Shown: positions 52,193 to 63,521 of the stretch, in pieces
Layout: each line of letters opens with the position of its first letter
Numbering within the stretch: position 1 is the stretch's first letter
Assembly: GCF_901709675.1 (NCBI RefSeq)
Contig: NC_051095.1
Span: forward strand, 27,487,456-27,551,455
Direction: 5' to 3'
Source: Syngnathus acus
Lineage: Eukaryota; Chordata; Actinopteri; Syngnathiformes; Syngnathidae
Length of the DNA: 64,000 bases
Program-made: the position numbers and the translations under genes
Notes under the pieces: generated by a model
The model's input: the letters and a program-made list of their open reading frames with translations, nothing else
Databases searched by the model: none
What the model was told of the DNA's origin: nothing

Positions 52193-52618
52193 AAATTTTA
52201 ACCTTGTGCCAATGGCTTGAAAACTTTACCAATGTAGATTTTACCTTGTGCCAAATGAAGTAACAAAAACCCTCTTGTTAAAATATGCTACATTAAAAAA
52301 AAATTGTTTCACAAGGTTCATAATAATTTTTTGGGAAATTTCCTAATGCATTCACTCGAGAATTAATTGTTCAATTCCAATATGAAGTTCAATATTTACA
52401 TTGATAACGTTTTCAAGCCAATCAGATGAAGCATCATGAAAAAATAAACACAAAATAAAAACGGGGGGGTGAACTGAAGAAATCATCCCATTCCCTGCTG
52501 CTCTTGCTGCCTTTCTAAAATGCACCCAGCATTTTCAACAATCATATTTGTATCATCCCATATTGTATTATTTCACATTTTGTGAAACAAATCAGGGGTG
52601 AATAGTTTGTTTACATAC

Positions 52619-52796
52619 CTGATATGAAGTCCTCATTGCATATCCTTGTGTAAATCGTAGGTTTCCATCGTTCACGACGAATATCCGCGATCCATTTATC
52701 ACGTTTTTTCATGTTCGCCGGAAATCTATAGAAGCTAAGATTTGGTTTATCGCCTCGTCTATTGCTACATCCAACAGCACAGCAGGTATCCGGCAT
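52619..52796 (-). CDS. THAP-like zinc-finger exon of the two-gene element, copy 2
   Basis: Identical in translation to 38303-38480: ATG at 52796, CCAVGCSNR...FYRFP...ICNEDFISG, then a CAG/GTATGT donor at 52619/52618. Both copies share the aspartate in place of the usual histidine ligand, so that change predates their separation. It is a DNA-binding finger exon with no downstream exon present. Confidence 0.6.
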
Positions 52797-52928
52797 TTTT
52801 AAGCTCAAATAGCAGCAGATATAACAAGAAAGCGTGTGTGAGTCGTTGACCGGCACTGAAAAGTTGACCGCCAAGATGGCCGCCAAGCTAATGTGGGTAG
52901 CTTGATGACGTCAGCTGCAAAGCCTCTA

Positions 52929-53269
52929 TACACATAGATACCAAATGGTCAGGTGACGATACCAAATGGTCAGGTGACAGCTGAGCAGAGGTCTACCTTA
53001 TAAGGACATCCTTTTGCTTTCCCGCCTTTTCCTTTTCCGAACAGTATAAAACCTTCTGACCTGGAGAGTAGGGGTTGTTTTTTCGTCTGCTGCAATGCCT
53101 CGTGTACTGACCGCCATTAAACAACCCAAGATCTTGCCAATAAAGAACCAACTGTTACTCCACATCTTTGTTTTCCTTGCTCAATGACGGACATCGTGAA
53201 CAAAACGCCTTCTATGAAACATGAACAAAAATAACAACAAACAGAAACATTTTCACATTTGACAACCTA
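52929..53269 (+). promoter_or_regulatory. LTR-like promoter and polyadenylation signals
   Basis: A tandem pair of GATACCAAATGGTCAGGTGAC (about 52936-52977) precedes a TATA-like AGTATAAAA near 53042. About 95 bp later AATAAAG (53140) is followed by a T-rich stretch. This U3/R/U5-like order suggests a solo LTR, but I could not define TG...CA ends or a target duplication. No UVSSA exon is near. Confidence 0.35.
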
Positions 53270-53672
53270 CCGTATTTTTCGGACTAAAAGTTGCTCCGGA
53301 GTACAAGTCGCATCAGCCATAAAATGCACCATAAAGGGGAAAAAAACATATATAAGTCGCACCGGAGTTTAAGTCACATTTTGGGGGAAATTTATTTGAC
53401 AAAATCCAACACCAAGAACAGACATGAACCAGCAATAGGCTAAACAATACGGTATGCTAACGTGACTTAAACACAAACGAGGAGCTGAGAACGGGCCTGA
53501 CGTAACATTAACAGTGATTCAAATAACTATAACATGAAGAACACGTTTATCAAACCATCTGTGTCACTCCAAATCATTAAATCCATCGAATTCTTTGTCC
53601 TTTGTGTAAACAACGCCGCGTGTGCCGGACTCGTCGTCAGTTGCAGTTCAAATTATTCCACAGGCCCATATA

Positions 53673-54650
53673 CCGCATTGGCCCGAATATAAAACGACCC
53701 AGATTATAAGACGACCCCCTTTTTCAAGACTCAAGTTTGAAAAAAGGCTTTTTGAACACAGAATTTAATTTTTATACAGAAAATAGTTATATCTGAAACA
53801 AATGATTATAACAATATATTCGAGAGAAAAAGCATGTTATTTTGCCTCATTCAAATCATGCAAAAACTGTCTATCACATCTTAATATCTGAACATTTAAA
53901 TATGGAAACTAAAGTGCAATCCCATTTGTAAATGAATGGCTTCTGGTTTTTGAAATGTAAATAAACCAATCTACTGTGATTAAAACAACAAAATTGCAAT
54001 AACTGCATTAACCATCAAAGTGAAGTCTAACTGTAGTCTTGAAACAAATCTGAATAAGGAAAAACATTGCAATAAAATAATGCAAACTGCTACCGCTATT
54101 GTTGGGGAGCCTGAGGACTGTATAAGGGGTTGGCTCGGATGGTTATGCTCTTTTCACCCCCGGGTGTTGGTCAGAACACAGGAAGAAAGACGTGGTTCAG
54201 TTTTGATTGCTTTACTGAATTATTGGCAAATAATAATAATAAATAACCAAAAATGAAATACTCTCGGCAACACACCAAAAAGAAGTCATCAATCGAGACA
54301 ACAAAATAGATTTGCTGGCGACCGTTAGTCGCCGTGTCGCTGCGTAACGGCTACTCGTACGATGCGAGGCAAACTTCAAGGAGCGCGCCGGAGCTGTCAA
54401 TCAAACGGCGCGCACACGAAGCAAACCGCGATCGGACAAACGGCACAACAGTGGACAGTAGTAACAATAGTAGACAGTAGTGAAATGTATATACTCACTT
54501 TGTGTCAAAGACGCACACGATCAAGTGAAATACACAGTGAGATACAACTGAAAATGGGTATAATGTCTAGACCCCGAATATAAGACGACCCCCACTTTTT
54601 CAGTCTTATTTCAATGCAAAAAACATCGTCTTATATTCGGGCCAATACGG
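53673..54650. mobile_element. Pogo-like element, family (e), second copy
   Basis: The ends CCGCATTGGCCCGAATATAA / TTATATTCGGGCCAATACGG have TA at 53671-53672 and 54651-54652. It shares AT-rich interior with the 549-bp copy at 36657 (inverted) and carries about 430 bp more. The extra block near 54100-54560 includes GTATAAGGGGTTGGCTCGG and AATAATAATAATAAATAACC and is unidentified. Confidence 0.8.
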
Positions 54651-55430
54651 TAACTAGATATAAACTATATATCAAACAACAATAATATAAACAACAATTT
54701 TATCGAACCATCCGTGTCACTCCAAATCATTAAATCCATTGGAATCTTCGTCCTTTGTGTAAACACCGGCGCCTTTAACCCCGGAAGTGTGTGCGGTGCG
54801 CCGCTGACGTCAGTTGCAATTCAACTTATTCCACAGGCCCATTTAACTATATATAAATTATCAACTATATCAAACTATAACGTAAACAACAATTTCATCA
54901 AACCATCCGTGTCACTCCAAATCATTAAATCCATCGAAATCTTCGTCCAATGTGTCACTTAAAAAAAAAAAAACAGCTGTTGACTCCATGCGCCGCTGAC
55001 GTCAGTTGTCAGTCGTCAGTTGTCAGTCGTCATTTGCGGCTCCAATTATTCCACAGATCTACGTATATATTTATATTGTAGCGTTACCAAAGTACCAGGC
55101 AAGACATGGGTTTGGTAACCGGCTCTTTATTTCACAAAACAAGAGCTCAACATATGAGCCAACACACAGTGCTATAAGCATGCACCCTAGATCGCTCTCT
55201 TCCCCCCCCCCCCGCCTTCACAGCCTTGCTAGACAATCGGAAACTACTGAAGTCTAACAACATAGATGTTGCTACTCTAAATAAACTATATAAACTTTAT
55301 AGAACCATCTGTGTCACTCCAAATCATTAAATCTCCTGACTCTGAAAGTCAGTGAATGGAACTCATTGTCAGTGAGGCTCCAATTATTCCGCCGCCATAG
55401 TTCGCCCTCATGCGTTTTAAAGTGAAAATA

Positions 55431-58400
55431 AGATTCAAGATTCAAGAGTTTTTATTCGCCATGTTTGAGCGTGCCAAACAAGGAATTTGACTTCGGTAAA
55501 ACACACCCTCTGTTCAACATTTAGGTGACTAACAACACTCAGGACATGTGAATAATGGCAAAAACAGTGTAGACAAATTCAAAAAGGTGTGAAGAGCAGG
55601 ATGTTATTGCACAGTAATGACTCTGAGACTCTATGAGTGGTGTGAGTTCATCAGAGCAACAGCCTGGGGGAAGAAGCTGTCTGTGTCTGCTGGTTTTGGC
55701 GTACCGAGCTCTATAACGCCGTCCGGAGGGGAGTAGTTCAAACAGACTGCAACCTGGGTGAGAAGGGTCTGTAGAGATGTTCCTTGCACGTTTCCTGGTC
55801 CTGGACAGGTACAAGTCTTGGATAGATAGGAGGTTGATTCCAATGATCTTTTCTGCAGTCCTGATTGTCCGTTGCAGTCTGTGCTTGTCTTGTTTGGAGG
55901 CTGATCCAAACCAGACAGTGATGGAGGTGCAGAGGACAGACTGGGTGATGGCAGTGTAGAAGGTCTTCAGTAGCTCCCGCGGCAGGTTGAACTTCTTGAG
56001 CTGTCTCAGTAAGTACAGCCTCTGCCGGGCCTTCTTCTGGACAGAGTCTATGTGGCCGGTCCATTTCAGGTCCCGAGAGATTGTGGTTCCCAGGAACTTG
56101 AAGGTGTCTGTGGAGAGAATAGTATTACTGCGGATAGTGAGGGGTGAAAGTGGTGAAGGGTCTCGCCTGAAGTCCAGTGTCATCTCCACGGTCTTGAGCG
56201 GGTTCAACTCCAGATGGTTTTGGCTGCACCAGTGGACCAGCCGCTCCACCTCCTGTCTGTACGCAGTCTCATCACCGTCCTGGATCAGTCCGATGAGAGT
56301 GGTGTCATCTGCATACTTCAGGAGCTTCACAGGAGAGTCACCTGAGGAGAAATCATTGGTGTAGAGAGAGAAGAGCAGTGGGGAAAGGATGCACCCCTGA
56401 GGGGCTCCAGTATTGGTGGTCCGGGTGTCAGATGTGATGCCCCCCAGCCTCACACGCTGTCTCCTGTTGGTCAGGAAGCTGGTGATCCACTGACAGGTGG
56501 AGGCAGGCACCGCAAGCTGGATGAGCTTCTGTTGGAGGATGTCAGGAGCGATGGTGTTGAACGCCGAGCTGAAGTCCACGAACAGGATCCTGGCGTACGT
56601 TCCTGGGGTGTCCAGGTGGTGCAGGATGTAGTGCAGTCCCATGTTGACCGCATCATCCACTGACCTGTTTGCCCGGTAGGCAAACTGGAGGGGGTCAAGC
56701 AATGGGCCCGTGACCTCCTTCAGGTGGTTCAGCACTAACCTCTCGAAAGATTTCATGACCACAGATGTCAGTGCGACGGGTCTATAGTCATTCAAACCTG
56801 TGATGGCGGGCTTCTTGGCCACTGGAACGATGGTGGAGCTCTTGAAGCACGAGGGCACCTCACACAGCTCCAGAGAACGGTTGAAGATCCGTGCAAAGGT
56901 GGGCGCCAGCTGCTCAGCGCAGACTTTCAAGCAGGAAGGTAACACGCCGTCTGGGCCCGGTGCCTTCCTGGTCTTTTGTCTCCGGAACATCTGGCGCACT
57001 TCCTCCTCGTGGACCTGGAGTGCGGGCGCGGCCTCTGCAAGAGAGAGAGTGGGTGACAACGATGATAGAGGTGTGGACAGAGCAGTTGTGGGGAGAGGTG
57101 AGTATGTAGATTGTGCTGCAGGAAGTCCCGTTGTGTGGGAGGACCGATCAAACCTGCAGTAGAACTTGTTTAGCTGTTTAGCAAGCCTTGGGCTCTCCAC
57201 AGGACTGGGGGTTCGTTTCTTGTAGCCCGTGATGCTCTGCAGACCTTTCCACACTGTTGAGGGATCAGGATTGGCAGAGAGGTGTCTCTTCAGGTTCTCC
57301 CCGTAACACCTCCTGGCTTTCCTGACCTCTCGGTTCAGTGTGTTTCTGGTCTGCCTGAACAGGTCGCGGTCGCCACTCCTGTAGGCCTCCTCCTTGACTT
57401 TGCGCAGCCTCCTGAGGTTCGGTGTAAACCAAGGTTTGTCGTTGTTGTACGTGCAGAAGGTCTTAGTCTGCACACACAGATCCTCACAAAAACTGATGTA
57501 TGATGTGACAGTGTCAGTGAGTTAATGCAAGTCTGAAGTTGCAGCTTCGAAAGCTCCCCAATCGGTGCAGTCAAAGCAGGCTTGGAGGTCCTGCCTTGAC
57601 TCCACTGTCCACTTCCTCACAGTCCTCACCACAGGCTTAGAAGTTTTTAGTTTCTGCCTGTAGGCCGGGAGCAGATGAACTAGACAGTAGTCCGAGAGTC
57701 CTAAAGCTGCACGAGCCGCAGAGTGGTATGCATCCTTGATCACGGTGTAGCAGTGGTCCAGAGTCTGTGCCCCTCTGGTGGGACACGTTACGTGCTGTCT
57801 GTATCTGGGGAGTTCCTGTGCGAGGTTCGCCCTGTTAAGATCACCCAGAACAATGATTAGTGAGTTTGGTAGAAGTTTCTCCATGTCTGTTACCTGGTCA
57901 GCCAGCATCTGCGTGGCTTCACTCACACGTGCGTGTGGTGGGATGTAAACAGCCGCCATGACGATCGAGGAGAACTCCCGTGGTGAATAGAATGGCCGGC
58001 AGTTTATGAAAAGTGTTTCTAGGAGAGGGCTGCAAAACTCTTTCAACACCGTGACATCAGTACACCAACGTTCATTAATGTAGAAACAGAGACCACCTCC
58101 CTTTGATTTTCCGGAGAGCTCCGCGCTGCGATCTGCTCGCGTTAGCCTGAACCCGGCTAGCTCCACGGCGTGGTGGGGGGTTCGTTCGCTGAGCCACGTT
58201 TCCACAAAGCACAGCGCGGCGGATCTGCTGAAGTCCGTGTTCCTTGAAGTGAGGAGCAGCAGTTCGTCCATCTTGTTCGCCAGGGAGCGGACATTCGCCA
58301 GATGAATTGACGGTAGGGCAGAACGGAACCCTCTCTGCCTCAGCCTTACGAGTGCTCCGGCTCCTTTTCCGCGCCGCCGTCGTCGCGCTAGCTTGTACAG

Positions 58401-58613
58401 CACCGCCGCTCCGGCTAGAATCTCCGACAAACAATCTGAATCGGAGAGAACAGGAGAGAAAATACCAGAAGAAGACTGTCCGATGTTTAACAGCGCTTCT
58501 CTGGTAAAAGTGATCCGGGATGGACAGCAGAGGACACAGAAAACACACAAAATAAGACAAATAAACAGAGAGCGACTCACCGTGGCTGCCATCCGCGGCG
58601 CCATCATATGACG
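55431..58613 (-). mobile_element. Rex1/CR1-like LINE, near-intact full-length copy
   Basis: A 3.2-kb LINE on the minus strand. The 5' end lies near 58613, just before the ATG at 58607. The 3' end reads GAATAAAAACTCTTGAATCT with TCTTGAATC tail repeats near 55430-55455. It is inserted in the family (a) element. It has one long reading frame with a single stop, which points to recent insertion compared with the other LINEs here. Confidence 0.85.
55539..58607 (-). CDS. LINE endonuclease-reverse transcriptase, one internal stop
   Basis: The frame starts at 58607 and ends at 55539, about 1,020 codons, with a single in-frame TAA at 57524-57522 (codon 362). It begins with a hydrophobic segment ([14 protein letters not shown]) and an RRRRR basic stretch, then an APE endonuclease ([48 protein letters not shown]). 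The linker has [20 protein letters not shown]. The reverse transcriptase has [66 protein letters not shown], an intact KYADD box (YADD at 56315-56304) and [12 protein letters not shown]. All expected catalytic blocks are visible. As it stands, translation would stop after the endonuclease. Confidence 0.88.
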
Positions 58614-58778
58614 TCATCATGTGAAGTTATCAACTATACTAGTAAGTAAGTAATGTGTTAATTATCAAGTAAAAATTTGCGAATAATTACACATATAAGT
58701 CGCTCCTGAGTATAAGTCGCCCCCCCACCCAAACTATGAAAAAAAACATGACTTATAGACTTATAGAAAAATACGGTA

Positions 58779-59690
58779 TTTACAAATTTTGGGCTATTTA
58801 CATAGATGTTTGCGCGGGTGCTCAAAATGTGTGCGTGTTTTTCTATTTAGAAGGGATGTATTTGTGCGTCACTGTATGCGGCATCAGAATACTCGTCAGA
58901 TAATGGCGATTCATTCGACCTATGGCACAAAGCACACACTACATGTATGACCGAGTCAGCGGTGGCTTGTGATGCGGACTTCTGTGTGTTGTGTCCTCAC
59001 AATCATCTCCTCTAAATTCGCTCCATCATTTTGCTCTACCGCTATCACAAAGAGCAATAGTTTGCTCTGTTGGAAGATACTTGAAAGCCGATTGCTCCCG
59101 TTTCGCCATTTTCTCACACTCTCTGACTTTTTCCTCCATAACTCGACAACTACATTCTCCATTGTTCTCCCATGTAGGATAGGCTTACAGTTTGTCACCA
59201 CTCTATGAGCCAGCAAGAACAACTCTGCCATCAAGTGGTCAGAGTTAACCACTACAATGCTCTATAGACTTGATTTTAAGTGAAGAGGTCTTATCTACTC
59301 AATAAGAAATAATAATTGTAAAGGGAGAATGGTCAAAATACCTTCAACCAGAATCCAGACTCTCATTGGAAGCTATAGGAAGGGGGGTGCGAGAATGCTT
59401 CCTAGGGGGTGCGAGGACACCCTGGGGGGAATTTACAATTTTTCGGGGATAATGGTCGGGTAACCGAAAAAAGTGAAAAATTTTGGAAATCAAGAAGTCA
59501 GTGTTAATTGGCATTAGGGATAATGCTAATTAAGCCTTATAGCTGTAAAGTAAACCAATTATTATTATAGTAATTATTTAGGGTTAGGGTTAAGGGTGCG
59601 AGAACTGGTTGGTGAATTGAATGGGGTGCGAACAAGGAAAAAGGTTAAGAACCACTGGTTTAGAGGCTGTTATTTCTGCAAAAGGAGGAT
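58779..59690. other. UVSSA intron with a hAT-like end, otherwise unrecognised
   Basis: A GGTTAAGAACCACTGG sequence near 59643-59658 looks like the right terminus of a hAT MITE; GGGGGTGCGAG repeats lie at about 59383 and 59405, and GGGTGCGA further right. No matching left end was found. A 98-codon open stretch on the minus strand (59252-58956) matches no family I know and is probably chance. Confidence 0.35.
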
Positions 59691-59930
59691 CTACTAAATA
59701 TTGATGTCATTTTTCTATTGGGGTGCCCAAATTTATGCACCTGCCTACTTTTGTTTAAGTAATGATTGCACACTTTCTGCAAATCCTATCAACTTCATTT
59801 CACTTCTCAAATATCACTGTGTTTGTCTGCTATATGATATATTTAACTGAAATTGCTGATCCGAACAACCAATGATTTAGAAAGGAAAATCTTGAAAATG
59901 ATTAGGGGTGCCCAAACGTTTGCATACGAG
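59691..59930 (+). mobile_element. Right end of a Tc1-like element
   Basis: GGGGTGCCCAAATTTATGCA near 59720 and AGGGGTGCCCAAACGTTTGC near 59905, with AACAACCAATGATTTA between them, are the conserved 3' terminal zone of a common vertebrate Tc1-like family whose ends read GTGCCCAAACTTTTGCATAC. No transposase is present. Poor (TGTA/TGTG)n follows to 59975. Confidence 0.55.
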
Positions 59931-59978
59931 TGCGTGTGTGTTCGTACGTGTGTTTGTGTATGTATGTATGTATATATT

Positions 59979-60230
59979 CAGTAATCCCTCGTTTATTGCG
60001 GATAATTGGTTCAAAAAACCACCCGCGATAAGTGAAATCCACGAAGTAGAGTCACCGTCTCATCTGTACATTTTTTGTGTCAATAAATGTATATGAAATC
60101 ATTTAAGTGCATATTTTATTATTAGAACATTAAATAATTGTTTCAAACATGTAAATAATACATTAATAGTATAAATAACATACAGAAAAGTTTGTATGAT
60201 TATTGAAAATATAAATATTATACGTGTGTG
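59979..60230. mobile_element. MITE terminus of the CAGTGATCC type
   Basis: CAGTAATCCCTCGTTTATTGCGGATAATTGG followed by ACCACCCGCGATAAGTGAAATCC closely resembles the left end of the element at 37219. AT-rich sequence follows and I cannot find the other end. Confidence 0.5.
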
Positions 60231-60289
60231 CGTGTAACATGTTAACAAGAAGTACTGGGGGGGAGAAAAAGGCAGCCTCTACGCGGCCT

Positions 60290-60478
60290 CCCCTACGAGT
60301 CATCACTCTTATTATATATTGTTTGTGCCTTCTTGTTTTTATTTTGTCGTTTGCTTGTATGTCTATCGTGTACTATGTCTCGTCACCGTGGGATAGTGGA
60401 AACGTAATTTCGGTTTCTTTGTGTGTCTTGGCATGTGAAGAGATTGACAATAAAGCTGACTTTGACTTTGACTTTGAG
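60290..60478 (+). mobile_element. LINE 3' UTR and tail (Rex1/CR1-like), 5' truncated
   Basis: The stretch ends GAGATTGACAATAAAGCTGA followed by TGACTT repeats to 60478. An AATAAA followed by a short tandem tail is the 3' structure of CR1/Rex1-type LINEs. No coding part precedes it. A GTAACATG-rich 60 bp lies upstream. Confidence 0.5.
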
Positions 60479-60489
60479 TAGCTTACAGG

Positions 60490-63400
60490 CTTGATAAGCC
60501 TACAAAAGTGAAACTAATGTCTTTGCCACGTCTGCAGACCGCACAAAGCCTAGCTGGTTTAGCGTGACTGCAGCTCAACATTGAAGGCCTTACCACCGCT
60601 AAATTCAACGTCATCGAACAGATCGCCATTAAAAACAAGGTGACTACAGTTCTACTGCAGGAGACCCACATCGAAAACAAGAACTTCTTGAAGCTTCCTG
60701 GGTACAGTCTGGCTGGTCACACCGCCGACAAACATCACGGCATAGCGACGTTCGTTCGTAACGACATGGCTTGGTCAGCTATAGCACAGTCCGCAAAAGA
60801 TGCAGAGGTGGAATGGATTGCCACTAAAGTGCAAGACACTGCCATCGTCAACATCTACAAGCCGCCCCAGAACAGGTTCACTCCAACATCTCTGCCAGAT
60901 GTCCCAGCCTCCACCGTGTACGCTGGTGATTTCAACAGCCAGCACACAGATTGGGGCTACAGCAGCTCCAATGCTGATGGTGAATTCCTGGCAGAATGGG
61001 CCTCGGCCGCGGAGGCAACACTCCTATACGACCCAAAGGAGCCACGCACTTTCTACTCTGCACGCTGGAACAGCACCACCAACCCGGACCTGGCCTTTGC
61101 AAAATGCCGCGACAACGAACCAATACCAGAAAGACGTATCCTGGACAGATTCCCCCGTTCACATCATCGACCATCATCTCTGGCCCAGCCTGTGGAAGGG
61201 AAAGACGTGAAGAGGTGGAACTTCCAGAAGGCAAACTGGGTGGGCTTCTCACAGCAAGTGAACAAGGCAGCTGCTGGTCTCCCACACCCACGCCCCACCA
61301 ACTTGGACATTGCCTACGACTCATACTGCAAGATGCTGCTGGCCGCCGCCAAGAAGAACATCCCCCGTGTCATATGCAAAGCCTATGTTCCCTGCTGGGA
61401 TGACGAATGTGAAGAGCTACTTTGCGCCCACACAGAATCACAAACTAGTGAAGACAGGGACATAGCCGCGAACAACCTAATCTACAGACTAAATGAGAAA
61501 CGCAGGCAAAGATGGACGGAGACAGTGGAATCAATTGACTTCACACGCTCTAGCCGTCGGGCGTGGCAGACCATGAACAAGCTGATGGGCAGATCGACAA
61601 TCCCAGCACAATGTACCATCTCTGCAAACTCCATCGCGTCACTACTGCTGAGCAATGGCCACTTCCCCAACACAGACAAGGATTTCACCAGAAGAACATC
61701 GGCGAGGGTCCATGAGCTGCACAGGGCACCAGGCTGTGATTTCAACCTATCCTACGACTTCACAACACAAGAAATCGGGCTGGCCATCCAACGGCTGAAA
61801 ACTGGTAAGGCACCAGGCATCGACGGCATCCACCCGGAATACATAAAACATCAAGGCAAGAAGGCAACCGACTGGCTGTGCTCCTTCCTCTCAATGTATC
61901 TCCAGTGCGTGAAGCTACCAAAGATCTGGCGCCGTGCCAAGGTGATTGCGCTGCCGAAACCAAACAAGCCTAGTGATGACCCCAAAGGATACCGACCCAT
62001 CTCACTGCTCTGTGTTCCATACAAGCTCCTGGAACGTCTCCTCCATGCACGTCTCAACCCAGTGATCGACCCCCAGTTCCCGAGAGAACAGGCTGGCTTC
62101 CAAAGCGATAGGTTCACGGCGGACCAGGTGACCCTTCTGTGCCAAGACATAGAAGACAGCTTCCAAGCAGGGGAGAAAGCTGGCGCTGTCTTCTTGGACC
62201 TCATACCTGCATACGACACTGTCTGGATGCGTGGGCTGCATATGAAACTCCTGGAAACCATCCCAGACAAGCATATGGTGAACTTCATCATGGAGATGCT
62301 GAGAAACCGCAGCTTCTGGCTACACACCAGCAATGGACAATGCAGCAGGGTAAGGAAACTCAAGAACGGCGTCCCACAAGGCTCAGTGCTGGCACCAATG
62401 CTGTTCAACATCTATATTCATGACCTGCCTGCAACCCAGTCAAAGAAGTATGGCTATGCAGATGACCTGGCCATCCTACTTAGTAAGCCATCCTGGGAAG
62501 CAGCAGAACAGGGCCTTTCCGAGGATATGAATATCCTGTCCTCATACATGAGGAACTGGCGTCTCAAGCTCAGAATGGGCAAGACAACATCTTCAATGTT
62601 CCACCTCAACAACAAGGATGCAGCCCGTGAGCTGAACGTCATGGTGGATAATACCCGGCTACAGCATCAGCCCGTTTCCACGTACCTCGGTGTGAAGCTT
62701 GACAGAACACTAACATTCAAACAAAACCTGGACAGTGCCACGGCGAAGACAAGTGCCCGTGCCGCCCTTATACGCCGCTTAGCCGGCACCACCTGTGGAG
62801 CCACGACAAAGACACTGCACATGTCCACGCTGGCCCTGGTGTTCTCAGCTGCCGAGTACTGTACCCCGGCCTGGTGCCGTAGCCCTCAACAGCGCCCTGC
62901 GGACTTCTCGGGGTGCCTGCGAGCCACCCCAGTAAACCAACTGCCCGTCCTCGCAGGCATCGCCCCGGCTAACATCAGATGAGAAGCAGCCACGCTGGCC
63001 CTCTCCCGAAAGGCACAGACCAGTGAATCCCACCTCCTCCATAAGATCGTCACAGAGACACCACGATGCGTGCACCTAAAGTCACGACGCCCCTTTGCCA
63101 TCCAAGCCCATGAGCTGCTCAGCACAACATCAGCTGACACTTCCAAGGCCACCTGGGTCAAAACCAAATGGAGAGAACAGTGGAAGTCAGCAGAACCATC
63201 TAGGCTGCACCACTACATCAATGACCCCACAGACTTCTCTGGCCAGGACTTGCCCCGGAAACGGTGGACAACCCTCAACCGTCTGAGGACAGGCGTTGGA
63301 CGCTATGGAGCTGCAATGAAGAGGTGGGGACTCGCAGATAGTGCCTCCTGCGAGTATGGGGACCCAGTCCAGACAGTAGAGCACATCATCAGCAGTTGCC

Positions 63401-63521
63401 CCAAACACCGGCCACCGAATGGCAAACAAGGCCTGATTGATCTGGACAACGACACGTTGACCTGGCTCGCCTCAACAGAGCTGCAAGTCTGAAGTCATAC
63501 GACAGAAGAAGAAGAAGAAGT
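60490..63521 (+). mobile_element. Jockey/I-group-like LINE, near-intact, with GAA tail
   Basis: A 3.0-kb non-LTR element on the + strand. The 5' edge is uncertain (no ORF1 is recognised, so it is probably 5' truncated). The 3' end has (GAA)n at 63501-63521. Its protein differs strongly from the Rex1-, L2- and Rex3-like LINEs of the window, and its codons are GC-richer than the surroundings. Confidence 0.8.
60568..63492 (+). CDS. LINE endonuclease-reverse transcriptase, one internal stop
   Basis: The frame runs about 975 codons and starts directly after a TGA at 60565, so no start codon is seen. It is broken only by TGA at 62980-62982 (codon 805), where NIR is followed by stop and then EAATLALSRKAQ. 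The endonuclease shows LNIEGLTTAKFN, VLLQETHIE, HGIATFVRND, VNIYKPPQNRF, YAGDFNSQHTDWGY. The reverse transcriptase shows LKTGKAPGIDGIHPEYIK, KGYRPISLLCVPYKLLERLL, FPREQAGFQ, GAVFLDLIPAYDTVW, NGVPQGSVLAPMLFNIYIHD, an intact YADD (62455-62466) and YLGVKLDRTLTF. The C-terminus, after the stop, ends CEYGDPVQTVEHIISSCP, a CCHC-like knuckle known from I/jockey-type LINEs. Clade assignment is tentative. Confidence 0.85.

Larger units (their letters stand above)
51742..52928. mobile_element. THAP-encoding two-gene DNA element, copy 2 (1,187 bp)
   Basis: It has the same perfect TAGAGGCTTTGCAG ends as copy 1 and lies in the opposite orientation at an unrelated site: the flanks are CTCTCCAA on the left and TACACATAG on the right, and both copies are preceded by CAA and followed by TA. 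It is longer than copy 1 because the second gene keeps about 150 bp more. Paired GCCATCTTGGCGGTCAAC motifs lie inside each end (about 51791-51808 and 52863-52880). Confidence 0.75.
53270..58776 (-). mobile_element. Family (a) pogo-like element carrying a family (e) MITE and a LINE
   Basis: The ends CCGTATTTTTCGGACTAAAA and TTATAGAAAAATACGG are imperfect, with TA at 53268-53269 and 58777-58778. Family (a) interior blocks (inverted AATAAATTT near 53390, inverted DGFNDLE-stop units near 53565-53590, 54710-54740, 54910-54950 and 55310-55335) surround the nested elements at 53673-54650 and about 55431-58613. An LTR-like fragment related to 33590-33640 lies inverted at about 55075-55140. Confidence 0.7.

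Noticed and set aside
58956-59252. 98-codon minus-strand open frame
   Set aside because: No recognised motif, no splice or promoter context and AT-rich surroundings. It is likely chance.
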